A stretch of DNA of 64,000 nt, taken from contig JAJTBD010000003.1 in NCBI GenBank assembly GCA_021287075.1, forward strand, positions 124,001 to 188,000, written 5' to 3'. The notes under the pieces were generated by a model. That model searched no databases. It was not told the origin of the DNA and was given only the letters and a program-made list of their open reading frames with translations. Source of the stretch: Micrococcales bacterium (lineage in GTDB: Bacteria > Actinomycetota > Actinomycetes > Actinomycetales > Dermatophilaceae). The position numbers and the translations under genes were made by a program. Shown one piece after another: positions 15,751 through 23,818 of the stretch (position 1 is the stretch's first letter; every line of letters starts with the position of its first letter).

Positions 15751-16836
15751 TCAGGCACGACGACCGGAGCGGTATGCCGCCGCGAGCTCGACCAGCCGGT
15801 CGTTGGCCTCGGTCTCGCCGATGGAGCACCGCACGCCGGTGCCCGCGAACGGCCGGACGGACAGCGCCTCCGAGTCGCACAGCGCCGCGAACTCGAGCGA
15901 CTCCTCCCCCAGCGGCAGCCACACGAAGTTGGCCTGCGAGTCGGGGACGTCCCAGCCCTGGGCGCGCAGCGCGGCCATGACCCGGCCGCGCTCCTCCACG
16001 ATCCCGTCGACGCGCACCTGGAGCTCGTCGACCGCGGCGATGGACTCGACGGCCGCGACCTGGGCGAGCCGGTTCACGGCAAACGGGAGGCAGGTCTTGC
16101 GGATGGCCTCAGCGAGCGGCGCCTGCGCGACGGCATACCCGATGCGCAGGCCGGCGAGCCCATAGGCCTTCGAAAAGGTCCGCAGCACAACGACATTGGG
16201 GTGGCGCCGATAGACATCGAGCGCGTCGGGGGCGTCCTGCGCGGTGACGAACTCGAGATAGGCCTCGTCCACCACGACGAGCACGTGGGGCGGCACGGCG
16301 GCGAGCAGCTCCGCCAGCTCGCTCGCGCCGACGGCCGGCCCCGTGGGGTTGTTGGGCGTGCACACCATCACCACCCGGGTCCGCTCGGTGACGGCTGCGG
16401 CCATCGCCGGCAGGTCGAGCCGCGCGCCGGCCGTGAGCGGCACGCGCACGGAGGTGGCGTCGGCCAGCCCGGCACACAGCGGATAGCCCTCGAACGACGG
16501 CCACGGATAGACGACCTCGTCGCCGGGGTCGCAGGAGGCCTGGAGGATCTGGCCGAGGATGCCGACGCTGCCCGGTCCGAACGCGAGGTCCTCCACCGGC
16601 ACCTGGAGCATCCGCGACAGTGCCTCAGCGAGCTCGACATTGCCGGCGTCGGGATAGCGGTTGATCTCCAGCGCGGCCGCCGCGATCGCCTTGGCGACGC
16701 GCGGCAGCGGCGGGTGCGGGTTCTCGTTGGACGCGATCTTGTATGCCGCGATGCCCTCCCGCGGCACCGGCGCCTTGCCGGGGCGGTAGGGGGGCAGTCC
16801 CTCGACATTGGGCCGGATGCGCACCTGCTCGCTCAT
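15751..16836 (-). CDS. Histidinol-phosphate / aromatic amino acid aminotransferase (HisC/Pat family)
   Basis: The 361-residue fold-type I aminotransferase opens with IRPNVEGLPPYRPGK. It then shows the substrate-contact SNENPHPPLP, the PNNPTGP turn, VVDEAYLEF (aspartate to pyridine nitrogen) and the PLP lysine in TFSKAYGLAGLRIGY. The sequence fits both HisC and the closely related aromatic aminotransferase Pat, which cannot be separated by eye. It stands alone rather than in a his operon, which favours Pat (inference). A leaderless -10 (TACCCT) ends 7 nt before the ATG and is part of a TATGCCGC motif copy. Confidence 0.85.
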   Translation of the reverse strand: MSEQVRIRPNVEGLPPYRPGKAPVPREGIAAYKIASNENPHPPLPRVAKAIAAAALEINRYPDAGNVELAEALSRMLQVPVEDLAFGPGSVGILGQILQASCDPGDEVVYPWPSFEGYPLCAGLADATSVRVPLTAGARLDLPAMAAAVTERTRVVMVCTPNNPTGPAVGASELAELLAAVPPHVLVVVDEAYLEFVTAQDAPDALDVYRRHPNVVVLRTFSKAYGLAGLRIGYAVAQAPLAEAIRKTCLPFAVNRLAQVAAVESIAAVDELQVRVDGIVEERGRVMAALRAQGWDVPDSQANFVWLPLGEESLEFAALCDSEALSVRPFAGTGVRCSIGETEANDRLVELAAAYRSGRRA

Positions 16837-16843
16837 GGTGGTG

Positions 16844-16849
16844 AGGGTA
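16844..16849 (-). promoter_or_regulatory. Leaderless -10 box of the HisC/Pat gene, inside a motif copy
   Basis: TACCCT on the minus strand ends 7 nt before the ATG at 16836. The TAC of this box is also the end of a GCGGCATAC-like motif copy. Confidence 0.45.
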
Positions 16850-16877
16850 TGCCGTGTGCCGGGCCCGCGGCATACCC
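16845..16877. repeat. Inverted-repeat pair of the TATGCCGC motif between divergent genes
   Basis: GGGTATGCCG (16845-16854) and CGGCATACCC (16868-16877) form 10-bp arms with a 13-nt loop. The flanking genes diverge, so it sits in promoter DNA, not at a gene end. Confidence 0.75.
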
Positions 16878-16888
16878 CGTCCGCGAGT

Positions 16889-16953
16889 GGCCGGGTCCGT
16901 CAGCTGGGTCCGTCGGCCAGGTCCGTCGGCCAGGTCCGTCGGCCGGGTCCACC
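16889..16953. repeat. 13-bp minisatellite, five units
   Basis: Five units with consensus GGCCRGGTCCGTC follow one another. The third and fourth are identical. The array fills most of the space between the motif pair and the methyltransferase promoter. Confidence 0.8.
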
Positions 16954-16971
16954 AGCCGCCGCCGCCCCACC

Positions 16972-16977
16972 TAGCCT
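16972..16977 (+). promoter_or_regulatory. Leaderless -10 box of the methyltransferase gene
   Basis: TAGCCT ends 6 nt before the GTG at 16984. The intervening TGGGGG could also serve as a weak RBS, so leaderless initiation is not certain. Confidence 0.4.
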
Positions 16978-16983
16978 TGGGGG

Positions 16984-17631
16984 GTGAGCCACGAAGAGCA
17001 GCCCCCGACGATCCCGCCCGCCGCCCAGCCGACCGCCCCGACGAGTTTGTGGCCGGGCCTCGGTGACGCCGGTCATTCGGCCGCCTATGTCGCCCGCTTC
17101 CGCGAGATGCGCGAGCGCGGGCAGGACATCCTCGGCGAGGCGCGGCTGGTCGACGCCCTTGCCCCGCGTGGCGCTCGGATCCTCGACGCCGGATCGGGGC
17201 CGGGGCGCCACGGAGGCCATCTCGCCACCCTCGGGCACCGGGTCGTCGGTGTCGACGTCGACCCGGCCCTGATCGCGGCCGCCCGCGAGGACCACCCCGA
17301 CGCCACCTGGCACGTGGTCGACCTGGCCAGACTCGACCTGGCGGCGCTCGGCGAGAGCGAGCCCTTTGACGTCGTCCTCGTTGCGGGCAATGTCATGGAC
17401 TTCATCACCTCGCCCTATCGCGCCGACGTGGTCCACCGGCTGGCGGATTCGCTGGCAGATGACGGCCGACTCGTGATCGGCTGCCGGGTGGGGCGTGGCT
17501 ACACCCCCGCCGAGCTCGACACGGCCCTGCCCGCGGCGGGGCTGCGTCTGGAGCACCGCTTCAGCACGTGGGACCTGCGGCCGTGGACCCCCGGGTCAGA
17601 CTTCGCCGTGAGCGTGCTCGTCCGCGGCTGA
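16984..17631 (+). CDS. Class I SAM-dependent methyltransferase
   Basis: The 215-residue protein has the class I methyltransferase core. Motif I, RILDAGSGPGRHGGHLA (about residues 60-76), binds S-adenosylmethionine. Motif II, VVGVDVDPALIAAAR, ends with the acid that holds the ribose. The post-II strand is FDVVLVAGNVMDFI. No substrate-specific domain is attached, and the family has many small-molecule acceptors, so the target is unknown. The gene diverges from hisC/pat and converges on metI with a 12-bp gap. GTG start is set by the -10 spacing and by the first family residues. Confidence 0.85.
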   Translation: MSHEEQPPTIPPAAQPTAPTSLWPGLGDAGHSAAYVARFREMRERGQDILGEARLVDALAPRGARILDAGSGPGRHGGHLATLGHRVVGVDVDPALIAAAREDHPDATWHVVDLARLDLAALGESEPFDVVLVAGNVMDFITSPYRADVVHRLADSLADDGRLVIGCRVGRGYTPAELDTALPAAGLRLEHRFSTWDLRPWTPGSDFAVSVLVRG

Positions 17632-17643
17632 CCTCCGTGCGGC

Positions 17644-18315
17644 TCAGCGCCGGTGCGCCAGGCCGCGGACGAGGGCGTCGCCGGTGGACTGCACGGCCTG
17701 CACGATGACGATGAGCAGGACGACGGCCACGAGCAGGACGGGCGTGTTGAAGCGCTGGTAGCCGTAGCGGATGGCGAAGTCTCCCAGGCCGCCACCGCCG
17801 ATCGTGCCCGCCATCGCCGAGAAGCCGATCAGCATCACGAGCGTGAGCGTGGCCCCCGCCACGAGCCCGGCAAGCGACTCGGGCAGCAGCACCTTGGTCA
17901 CCACCTGGCGGGTGGTGGCGCCCATCGCAGTCGCAGCCTCGACCTTGCCGCGCTCGACCTCGCGCAGCGCCGCCTCGACCACGCGACCAAAGAAGGGCAC
18001 GCTGCCGATCGTCAGCGGGACGATCGCGGCCCACGGCCCGATCGCGGTGCCGGCGACCAGCCGCGTCAGCGGGATCAGCGCGATGAGCAGGATGATGAAG
18101 GGCAGTGAGCGGCCGACGTTGACGATCGCGCCGAGCACCGAGTTGAGGCCCTTGCGGGGCGTCGGCCCGACGCTCGAGGTGAGGAAGAGCACAACGCCGA
18201 GCGCGGTGCCGAGCAGCACGGTGAGCACAAACGCCGGCACGACCATGATGGCCGTCTCCACGGTCGCCGCCCAGACCTCCGGAAGTGCTTCCTGCACAGT
18301 GGTCTTGGCGATCAT
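17644..18315 (-). CDS. metI: Methionine ABC transporter permease
   Basis: The 223-residue membrane protein has five to six hydrophobic segments and the EAA loop typical of MetI, VEAALREVERGKVEAATAMGAT, around residues 110-132. This loop docks on the ATPase. A glycine-rich stretch SAMAGTIGGGGLGDFAIRYGY near the end is characteristic of MetI and separates it from other amino acid permeases. It is the last gene of an oxygenase-metQ-metN-metI operon, and its ATG overlaps the metN stop (ATGA). Confidence 0.95.
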   Translation of the reverse strand: MIAKTTVQEALPEVWAATVETAIMVVPAFVLTVLLGTALGVVLFLTSSVGPTPRKGLNSVLGAIVNVGRSLPFIILLIALIPLTRLVAGTAIGPWAAIVPLTIGSVPFFGRVVEAALREVERGKVEAATAMGATTRQVVTKVLLPESLAGLVAGATLTLVMLIGFSAMAGTIGGGGLGDFAIRYGYQRFNTPVLLVAVVLLIVIVQAVQSTGDALVRGLAHRR

Positions 18316-19352
18316 GCCGCGTCCTCCTTGGTGGCCGCCACCGTCAGCGGGGCGTCTCCGAGGGCATGCACGAGAGCGGGTATGTCGCGTCCGCGCAGGT
18401 AGTCCTCAATCCTTGCCTTGTCGGGCGCCGAGGCGGGGTCACCGGGATGGGAGATCCCCACGCGGAGCCGGCCCACCTCGTGGCCGGCCAGCCGCTCCAG
18501 CCCTCCGCCGATGAGCGAGACGTCGAGGTCGAGGTCACGGGTGATCTGCGAGATCAGCGCCCCGCTGACCCGGTCGGCATCAAAGGCGAGGATCGCCGTC
18601 AGCGGATAGTCGTCCGGGCCGTCAGTGGGCAGGATCGCCTCTCCCAGAGAGGATCTCGGGTCGATGACGAGGTCGACGACCTTGCCCGACTCCGTGATGC
18701 GCCCCGCGTCGAGCAGGGCTGCCGAGTGGCAGATGCGTCGGATGACCTCGAGCTCGTGGGTGATGAGCGCGATCGTCACCCCCAGCCGCCGGTTGACCTC
18801 GGCCAGCAGGTCGAGGATCTGGGTGGTGGTCTCGGTGTCCAGCGCCGAGGTGGCCTCGTCGCACAGCAACACCTTGGGGCGCGCCGCGAGGGCCCGCGCG
18901 ATGCCGACTCGCTGGCGCTGTCCGCCGGACAGCTGTCCCGGGTGGGCCTTGGCGCGCTCCGTGAGCCCGACCAGGTCGAGCAGCTCGGCGACGCGAGCGT
19001 CCCGCTCTCGTCGCGGCACACCGGCGATCTCTAGGGGGAAGCCCACGTTGTCAGCGACGCTGCGCGCATGGAGCAGGTTGAACTGCTGGAAGACCATGCC
19101 CATGTCACGACGCCTGTCACGCAAGGCCTTTGGCCCCAGCGCGGTCAGGTCCTCCCCGTCGAGCAGGACGCGGCCGGAGGTGGGCCGCTCGAGCAGGTTG
19201 AGGCAGCGCAGCAGCGTCGACTTGCCGGCCCCGCTCGGGCCGAGGATGCCAAAAACCTCACCCTGCTCGACCTCGAGGCTGATGTCGTCGACGGCGTGGA
19301 CGGCCCCGTGCGGCGACGGGAAGGTCTTGGTGAGCTGTTGGACGGTGATCAT
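18312..19352 (-). CDS. metN: Methionine ABC transporter ATP-binding protein
   Basis: The 346-residue protein has Walker A GPSGAGKST, signature LSGGQRQRVGIARAL, and Walker B KVLLCDEATSALD. After the ATPase domain, residues from about 265 form the NIL domain (FDADRVSGALISQITRDLDLDVSL), which senses methionine and inhibits transport in this family. Its presence supports methionine over other substrates. The ATG at 19352 is fixed by overlap with the metQ stop, and an upstream extension would run into metQ. It powers uptake of methionine or its derivatives. Confidence 0.95.
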   Translation of the reverse strand: MITVQQLTKTFPSPHGAVHAVDDISLEVEQGEVFGILGPSGAGKSTLLRCLNLLERPTSGRVLLDGEDLTALGPKALRDRRRDMGMVFQQFNLLHARSVADNVGFPLEIAGVPRRERDARVAELLDLVGLTERAKAHPGQLSGGQRQRVGIARALAARPKVLLCDEATSALDTETTTQILDLLAEVNRRLGVTIALITHELEVIRRICHSAALLDAGRITESGKVVDLVIDPRSSLGEAILPTDGPDDYPLTAILAFDADRVSGALISQITRDLDLDVSLIGGGLERLAGHEVGRLRVGISHPGDPASAPDKARIEDYLRGRDIPALVHALGDAPLTVAATKEDAA

Positions 19353-20212
19353 GACGTGGCAGCCGGCAGGACGGAGCCGTTGTAGTTGGACTTGATCCAC
19401 GCCTGGAGCTTCGGGTCGACGAGGGCCTTGGCGACCGCCTTGACGCGCGGGTCGTCCTTGAGCTCGGTCGTCGTCGTGAAGACATTGGCGTAGGGGTTGT
19501 CGGTGGCCGACTCGAGCGCGAGCGAGTCCTTGCTGGGCGTGAGCCCGGCCTCGAGGGCGTAGTTGCCGTTGATGACCGACAGGTCGACCTTGCCGTCGTC
19601 GAGGGTGCGCGGCAGCTGTTCGGCCGACACCTCGGTGAACTTGATCCCCTTGGGGTTGCTCGCGATGTTCTTCTCGCTGAGCTGGCTCAGGGCGGCCTTG
19701 TCGGCCGCGACGTCGAGGGTGATCAGCTTGGCCTGCTGGAGCAGCAGCAGGGCGCGGGCATAGTTGGTCACGTTGTTGGGGACGGCCACGGTGGCACCCT
19801 GCGGGACCTTCGCGAGGTCGGTCACCTTGCGGGAGTAGAGGCCGAGCGGCTCGACGTGCACGGTCGCGGCGTCGACGAGGTTGGTGGCGTCGTGCTCCTT
19901 GGCCCAGTCCTTCTCATAGGGCACGTGCTGGAAGAAGTTGGCGTCGACATCTCCGGAGACGAGCAGCTGGTTGGCGTCGAGGTCGCCGGTGATCTCCTTG
20001 ACCTCGATCTTTGTGTCGCCGAGCAGGCCGAGCTCCTGGGCCTTCTTGAGGATCTCCGCGTGCGGGACCGGGGAGGCCGAGATCGTCAGCGGGTCGGAGG
20101 AGGCGCCGCTGGAGGACCCGCCGCAGGCGGCCAGGCTGGTGGCGGCGACGAGGGAGGCGGTCAGGGCGAGGGCCTTGCGGCGGGTCAGGGTCGGGCGGGT
20201 GGTGCGGGACAT
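19349..20212 (-). CDS. metQ: Methionine-binding lipoprotein
   Basis: The 287-residue precursor has a twin-arginine-like then hydrophobic signal region and a lipobox SLAACGG (cysteine at about residue 30). The NlpA/MetQ fold follows: ISASPVPHAEILKKAQ, DANFFQHVPYEKDWA, and VAVPNNVTNYARALLLLQ. It captures D/L-methionine outside the membrane for MetN-MetI. The ATG at 20212 has GGAG upstream (GGAGATCACC). A hairpin-capable inverted repeat lies in the 107-bp gap before it, so metQ may have an extra promoter or regulatory site within the operon. Confidence 0.95.
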   Translation of the reverse strand: MSRTTRPTLTRRKALALTASLVAATSLAACGGSSSGASSDPLTISASPVPHAEILKKAQELGLLGDTKIEVKEITGDLDANQLLVSGDVDANFFQHVPYEKDWAKEHDATNLVDAATVHVEPLGLYSRKVTDLAKVPQGATVAVPNNVTNYARALLLLQQAKLITLDVAADKAALSQLSEKNIASNPKGIKFTEVSAEQLPRTLDDGKVDLSVINGNYALEAGLTPSKDSLALESATDNPYANVFTTTTELKDDPRVKAVAKALVDPKLQAWIKSNYNGSVLPAATS

Positions 20213-20263
20213 GGTGATCTCCAGTTCCGTTGGGACAGCGCGGATGTGCGCAGGGTGACTGGA

Positions 20264-20287
20264 CATGTCGACTCCGTCGTCGACATG
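20264..20287. promoter_or_regulatory. Perfect inverted repeat CATGTCGAC-N6-GTCGACATG upstream of metQ
   Basis: Two 9-bp arms (20264-20272, 20279-20287) flank 6 nt. The repeat lies between the oxygenase stop and metQ. The spacing is like that of dimeric repressor sites such as the methionine/cysteine regulator McbR of corynebacteria, but the sequence differs. It could equally be an RNA hairpin. Confidence 0.45.
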
Positions 20288-20319
20288 CGGGAGGTATGCC
20301 GCACAGGCGGCGCGGTGGG

Positions 20320-21327
20320 TCAGGCCCGGGCGGCAGCCAGCGCCGGGTGGTGGATGGCTGCGACGTCCGGGTGGGCCCGCAGGCGGGACTTCAGGGCGTT
20401 GGCGCCATAGGTGTCGTGGATCGGGTTGTCGTCGTCGACGGTTACGCCGCGCGACTGCGACGCGAGCTTGGTCGGGAGGTCAAGCGTCGGGATCCGCTCG
20501 GAGAGAGCGGGATTGAAGAAGAACGGGATGGAGATGCGCTCCTCGCCGGGTGGCGGCGAGACCACGCGGTGGTTGGTCGCGATCAGATATCCGCCGGTCG
20601 CGACCTCGAGCAGCTCGCCGATGTTGACGATGAGGGCATCCTCGACGGGCGGCGCGTCGACCCACTCCCCCTCGTGCCGCACCTGGAGGCCGCCCTTGCC
20701 GGGCTCGACGAAGAGCAAGGTCAGGACCCCGGAGTCCTTGTGGGCGCCCACCCCCAGACCGCGCTCCTCCCGGCCGGGATAGCGCACGATCTTGATCAGG
20801 GTGGACGGGTCGGTGGCAAAGGCCGGATCGAAGACGTGCCGGTCCTGCCCGAGCGACTCCGCCCACTCCCGCAGCAGCGTCAGCGCCGTCTGCTCGAGGA
20901 TGGCCTGCCAGCGGGTGACGACCTCGCGCAGCTCCGGCAGCGCGGCCGGCCACTGGTTGGGCCCCTCGAGGATGTCCCAGTCGTGGGCTCCGGGCCGGCC
21001 GATGCGCGACTCGCGCTCGGGGCCGATGTCGATCTGCTCGCGCCAGTCGGTCTGGCCCTGGGTGAGCTCACCGCCGAGGCGGGTGTAGCCGCGGAAGTGC
21101 GGGCTGCGCAGGTTCTCCACGGCCTGCTTGTCGGCGTCCGGCAGGGCAAAGAAGCGGCGCGCCGTGGCGAGCAGCTCCTCCTGGAGCTCCCGGGTCAGGC
21201 CGTGGCCGACGAGATAGAAGAAGCCGACCTCGTGGGTGGCGGCACGCAGCTGGCTGCGGAACTGCTCCGCGGTGGCCGGGTCGGCCGCGAGCCGGAGGTC
21301 GAGGACGGGAAGTGCGGTGATGGACAT
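20320..21327 (-). CDS. 2-oxoglutarate/Fe(II)-dependent oxygenase, isopenicillin N synthase-like family
   Basis: The 335-residue protein has the DIOX_N region (LPVLDLRLA, GFFYLVGHGL) and the 2OG-Fe(II) core. The iron ligands are His and Asp in GAHKDSGVLTLL and His in ATNHRVVSPPPGEERIS, and the following arginine/serine pair (R-x-S) binds 2-oxoglutarate. The family hydroxylates or cyclises diverse small molecules. It is the first gene of a transcription unit with metQNI. That association suggests action on a sulfur amino acid or derived compound (inference). GGAG lies upstream of the ATG. Confidence 0.85.
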   Translation of the reverse strand: MSITALPVLDLRLAADPATAEQFRSQLRAATHEVGFFYLVGHGLTRELQEELLATARRFFALPDADKQAVENLRSPHFRGYTRLGGELTQGQTDWREQIDIGPERESRIGRPGAHDWDILEGPNQWPAALPELREVVTRWQAILEQTALTLLREWAESLGQDRHVFDPAFATDPSTLIKIVRYPGREERGLGVGAHKDSGVLTLLFVEPGKGGLQVRHEGEWVDAPPVEDALIVNIGELLEVATGGYLIATNHRVVSPPPGEERISIPFFFNPALSERIPTLDLPTKLASQSRGVTVDDDNPIHDTYGANALKSRLRAHPDVAAIHHPALAAARA

Positions 21328-21463
21328 GGTGGTGACTCCAGAGAAGGTCGAATGCGAGAGGCCGGCGCTCGGGACCGGGGTGGGGTGCGCGGCATACGGT
21401 CTGCGGACCCCGCGGGGGCGGGCGGTGCGGCAGCGGCGGATCCGGCGGCGCGCGGAGCGGGGC

Positions 21464-21571
21464 TCAGCGGTGCCAGGCGGACGGCGCGGCAGCGCCCGAG
21501 CGCATTCGGCGACAGCAGCCCAGGACCATCGTCAGGGGGCCGGAGGCGTGGTGGCTGGTCGCGGAAGTCAT
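21464..21571 (-). CDS. Candidate Cys-Cys leader peptide (35 aa) upstream of the oxygenase-metQNI operon
   Basis: A short frame begins at an ATG with AAGGTG 5 nt upstream and ends in TGA. It encodes a 35-residue peptide with adjacent Cys-Cys at residues 19-20 (VLGCCRRMRSG). Its stop is 136 bp before the oxygenase start, with G/C-rich, foldable DNA between. Short Cys-containing leader frames are known to control cysteine-responsive genes by ribosome stalling in mycobacteria. By analogy, this could sense cysteinyl-tRNA supply. Coding status rests on start, RBS, position and the Cys pair only. Confidence 0.45.
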   Translation of the reverse strand: MTSATSHHASGPLTMVLGCCRRMRSGAAAPSAWHR

Positions 21572-21694
21572 AACGTCACCTTAGGAAAAGCAGAAGTAGA
21601 TGTCATATCCGGTTGGGCCGCGTCCCGCATTCTGGACCGTCGACAACAGTCCGGGAGACGCGGGCCCGCTGCCCGGTCGTGCGAGCATGGAGGC

Positions 21695-22087
21695 ATGAAG
21701 TCGATCGCGATCAAGGTCCTCGTCAACGCACTCGCGCTGTGGGCCGCCACGGCCGTCATCACCGGCATCACCCTCGAGGAGGGCAACAGCAGCTGGACCG
21801 AGAAGATCGGGACGCTGCTGATCGTGGCCGTCATCTTCGGCATCGTGAATGCCGTCCTCAAGCCCTTCCTGAAGTTCGTCTCCGCCCCGCTGATCTTCCT
21901 CACGCTGGGCCTGTTCACCTTCATCGTCAACGCCGCCATGCTCCAGATCACCTCCTGGCTCGCCGGCACCCTCAACCTCGCCTTCCATGTCGAGGACTTC
22001 TTCTGGGATGCCGTGCTCGGCGCGGTCGTGATCACGCTCGTCTCGATGGTCGCCAACGCCCTGCTGCCCGACGATGACGAGCTCTGA
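21695..22087 (+). CDS. Phage holin family 4 (four-helix) membrane protein
   Basis: The 130-residue protein is almost entirely hydrophobic, with four membrane helices at about residues 5-25, 38-58, 66-86 and 104-125. This matches the small chromosomally encoded family named after mycobacterial four-TMS holins. The AVIFGIVNAVLKPFLKF segment between helices two and three is typical. Despite the name, most members are housekeeping membrane proteins of unknown role, not lysis genes. GGAGG upstream supports the ATG. The stop overlaps the next start (TGATG), so it is translationally coupled to the acetyltransferase. Confidence 0.85.
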   Translation: MKSIAIKVLVNALALWAATAVITGITLEEGNSSWTEKIGTLLIVAVIFGIVNAVLKPFLKFVSAPLIFLTLGLFTFIVNAAMLQITSWLAGTLNLAFHVEDFFWDAVLGAVVITLVSMVANALLPDDDEL

Positions 22088-22536
22088 TGCCGGCCCCCGA
22101 GACACCCTCGGCTGTCCACTCGGCCTCCTTCGCCGAGCTCGAAGCGCCCATGGCCTACCGGCTGTGGGCGCTTCGCGAGTCGGTCTTCGTCGTCGAGCAG
22201 GACTGCCCCTATCAGGAGCTCGACGGGCGTGACCTCGAGCCGGCGACCCGCCACCTGTGGTGCGCCGACGACGCCGGCGAGCCCACGGCATACCTCCGGG
22301 TGCTCCAGGACGGCGAGACCGCCCGCATCGGGCGCGTGCTCACCCGCCCCGACCACCGTGGCCGGGGGCTCGCGGCCGAGCTCATGCACGCAGCGCACGC
22401 CGAGATCGGCGAGCGCCCGGTCGTCCTCGACGCCCAGGCCCACCTCGTCGACTGGTATGCCGCCCTGGGCTATGCCCCGAGCGGCCGGGGCTTCGTCGAG
22501 GACGGCATCCCCCACCTCTCGATGCGGCGCGGCTGA
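22087..22536 (+). CDS. GNAT N-acetyltransferase, ElaA-like
   Basis: The 149-residue protein matches ElaA-type acetyltransferases. The opening is YRLWALRESVFVVEQDCPYQELDGRD, the strand is HLWC and the acetyl-CoA-binding loop is TRPDHRGRGLAAELM (R/Q-x-x-G-x-G/A). The closing YAALGYAPSGRGFVEDGIPH is also present. The acceptor is unknown. The ATG overlaps the stop of the holin-like gene. The last codons and the stop lie inside a perfect 20-bp hairpin, so the terminator begins within the gene. Confidence 0.85.
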   Translation: MPAPETPSAVHSASFAELEAPMAYRLWALRESVFVVEQDCPYQELDGRDLEPATRHLWCADDAGEPTAYLRVLQDGETARIGRVLTRPDHRGRGLAAELMHAAHAEIGERPVVLDAQAHLVDWYAALGYAPSGRGFVEDGIPHLSMRRG

Positions 22537-22560
22537 CTCGCCGCGCCGCATCGAGAGGTG
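22513..22560. terminator. 20-bp perfect hairpin overlapping the end of the acetyltransferase gene
   Basis: The arms are 22513-22532 (CACCTCTCGATGCGGCGCGG) and 22541-22560, perfect complements with an 8-nt loop. The loop contains the TGA stop codon. It separates the acetyltransferase from the converging permease gene and probably terminates both transcripts. Confidence 0.7.
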
Positions 22561-22573
22561 ACCAGGGATCGGG

Positions 22574-23818
22574 TCAGGCGCTGGCCGCCCTGCGCTTGTT
22601 GAGCAGGTCGAAGGCGACGGCCACGAGCAGCACCAGGCCCTTGATCGCCTGCTGCCACGCAGGGTTGACCGACATGATGGACAGGCCCATGTTGAGCACA
22701 CCCATGATCAGCGCGCCAACGATGGCCCCCGAGATCTTGCCAACACCTCCGGTGACCGCCGTGCCGCCGATGAAGCAGGCCGCGATGGCGTCCAGCTCGT
22801 AGTTCTGCCCGGCCGCCGCGATGGCCGCGCCGGCGCGCGAGGTGGTGATGACCGACGCAACCGCCGCGAGGAGGCCCATGTTGACGAAGATCCAGAAGTT
22901 GGTCTTCTTGACGTTGACCCCGGACAGCATGGCGGCGTGCACATTGCCGCCGATCGCGTAGATGTGGCGGCCGAAGACGGTGCGTCCCATCAGGAAGCCA
23001 TAGGCGAGGATCAGCAATGCGACGAGGACCAGCACGTACGGCAGCCCGATGGCGCTGGAGGCGAGCACCCACGTGAAGAAGCCGATCAGCAGGCCGACCA
23101 CCACCAGCCTCCCGATGAACATGCCGAAGGGCTCCATCATCAGTCCATGCCTGCGCAGAGTCCGGCGGGTGCGCAGCTGGCTGACGATCAGGCCTGCGAT
23201 GGCGAGCAGACCCACGAGGAGGGTGAGCACGTCGGCGTGGCCGAGGAAGCCCAGCCCGCCAAGCAGCCCGCCGTTGGACACCTTGACGAACCCACCCGGC
23301 AGACCCGCGATGGTCTCGCCCACGATGACGATGGCCAGGCCTCGGAAGATGAGCATGCCCGCCAGGGTGACGATGAAGGCCGGCACACCGACGAAGGCCA
23401 CCCAGAAGCCCTGCCAGGCGCCGATGAGCGCCCCGAGGCCGAGCCCGAGGAGGATGGCGATGATCCAGTGCAGTTGCCACTGCATCATCGCGATGGCGAG
23501 GAAGCCGCCCACGAACGCGACGACGGAGCCGACGGACAGGTCAATATGGCCGGCGACGATGACCATGACCATGCCGACCGCGAGGACCATCACATAGGCG
23601 TTCTGCGCGATCAGGCTGGCCACGTTGTCCGGCATGAGCAGACGGCCGTCGGTGAGCACCTGGAAGAGCGCGACGATCGCGACAAGAGCGCCGAGGATGC
23701 CGTACTCGCGAAGGTTGCTGCGCCGGATGCGACCCGCCTCGGCCGTCTGGGGTGTTGACTCGGGCGCTGGGGTGGTGGCGCTGCTGGAGGTGGGTGCCTC
23801 CGGATTCGGGGTCGTCAT
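22574..23818 (-). CDS. xylH: Sugar ABC transporter permease (XylH / multiple-monosaccharide type)
   Basis: The 414-residue membrane protein has about ten hydrophobic segments. The BPD_transp_2 features are [19 protein letters not shown] near the N-terminus, [19 protein letters not shown] (the ATPase-coupling loop) and [22 protein letters not shown] toward the end. The length above 400 and the extra central region fit XylH/GguB rather than the shorter RbsC. It is the last gene of the binding protein-ATPase-permease set, and its start overlaps the ATPase stop. Xylose is inferred as substrate from neighbours xylA, xylB and the ROK regulator. Confidence 0.85.
   Translation of the reverse strand: MTTPNPEAPTSSSATTPAPESTPQTAEAGRIRRSNLREYGILGALVAIVALFQVLTDGRLLMPDNVASLIAQNAYVMVLAVGMVMVIVAGHIDLSVGSVVAFVGGFLAIAMMQWQLHWIIAILLGLGLGALIGAWQGFWVAFVGVPAFIVTLAGMLIFRGLAIVIVGETIAGLPGGFVKVSNGGLLGGLGFLGHADVLTLLVGLLAIAGLIVSQLRTRRTLRRHGLMMEPFGMFIGRLVVVGLLIGFFTWVLASSAIGLPYVLVLVALLILAYGFLMGRTVFGRHIYAIGGNVHAAMLSGVNVKKTNFWIFVNMGLLAAVASVITTSRAGAAIAAAGQNYELDAIAACFIGGTAVTGGVGKISGAIVGALIMGVLNMGLSIMSVNPAWQQAIKGLVLLVAVAFDLLNKRRAASA

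Noticed and set aside
21328..21610. SAM or other riboswitch upstream of the oxygenase-metQNI operon
   Set aside because: I could not find the conserved core of a known SAM riboswitch class by eye. The Cys-Cys leader frame explains the region better.
21695..22087. Prophage lysis gene (holin)
   Set aside because: The family name is holin, but there are no other phage genes and it is coupled to an acetyltransferase gene. It is a chromosomal membrane protein family.
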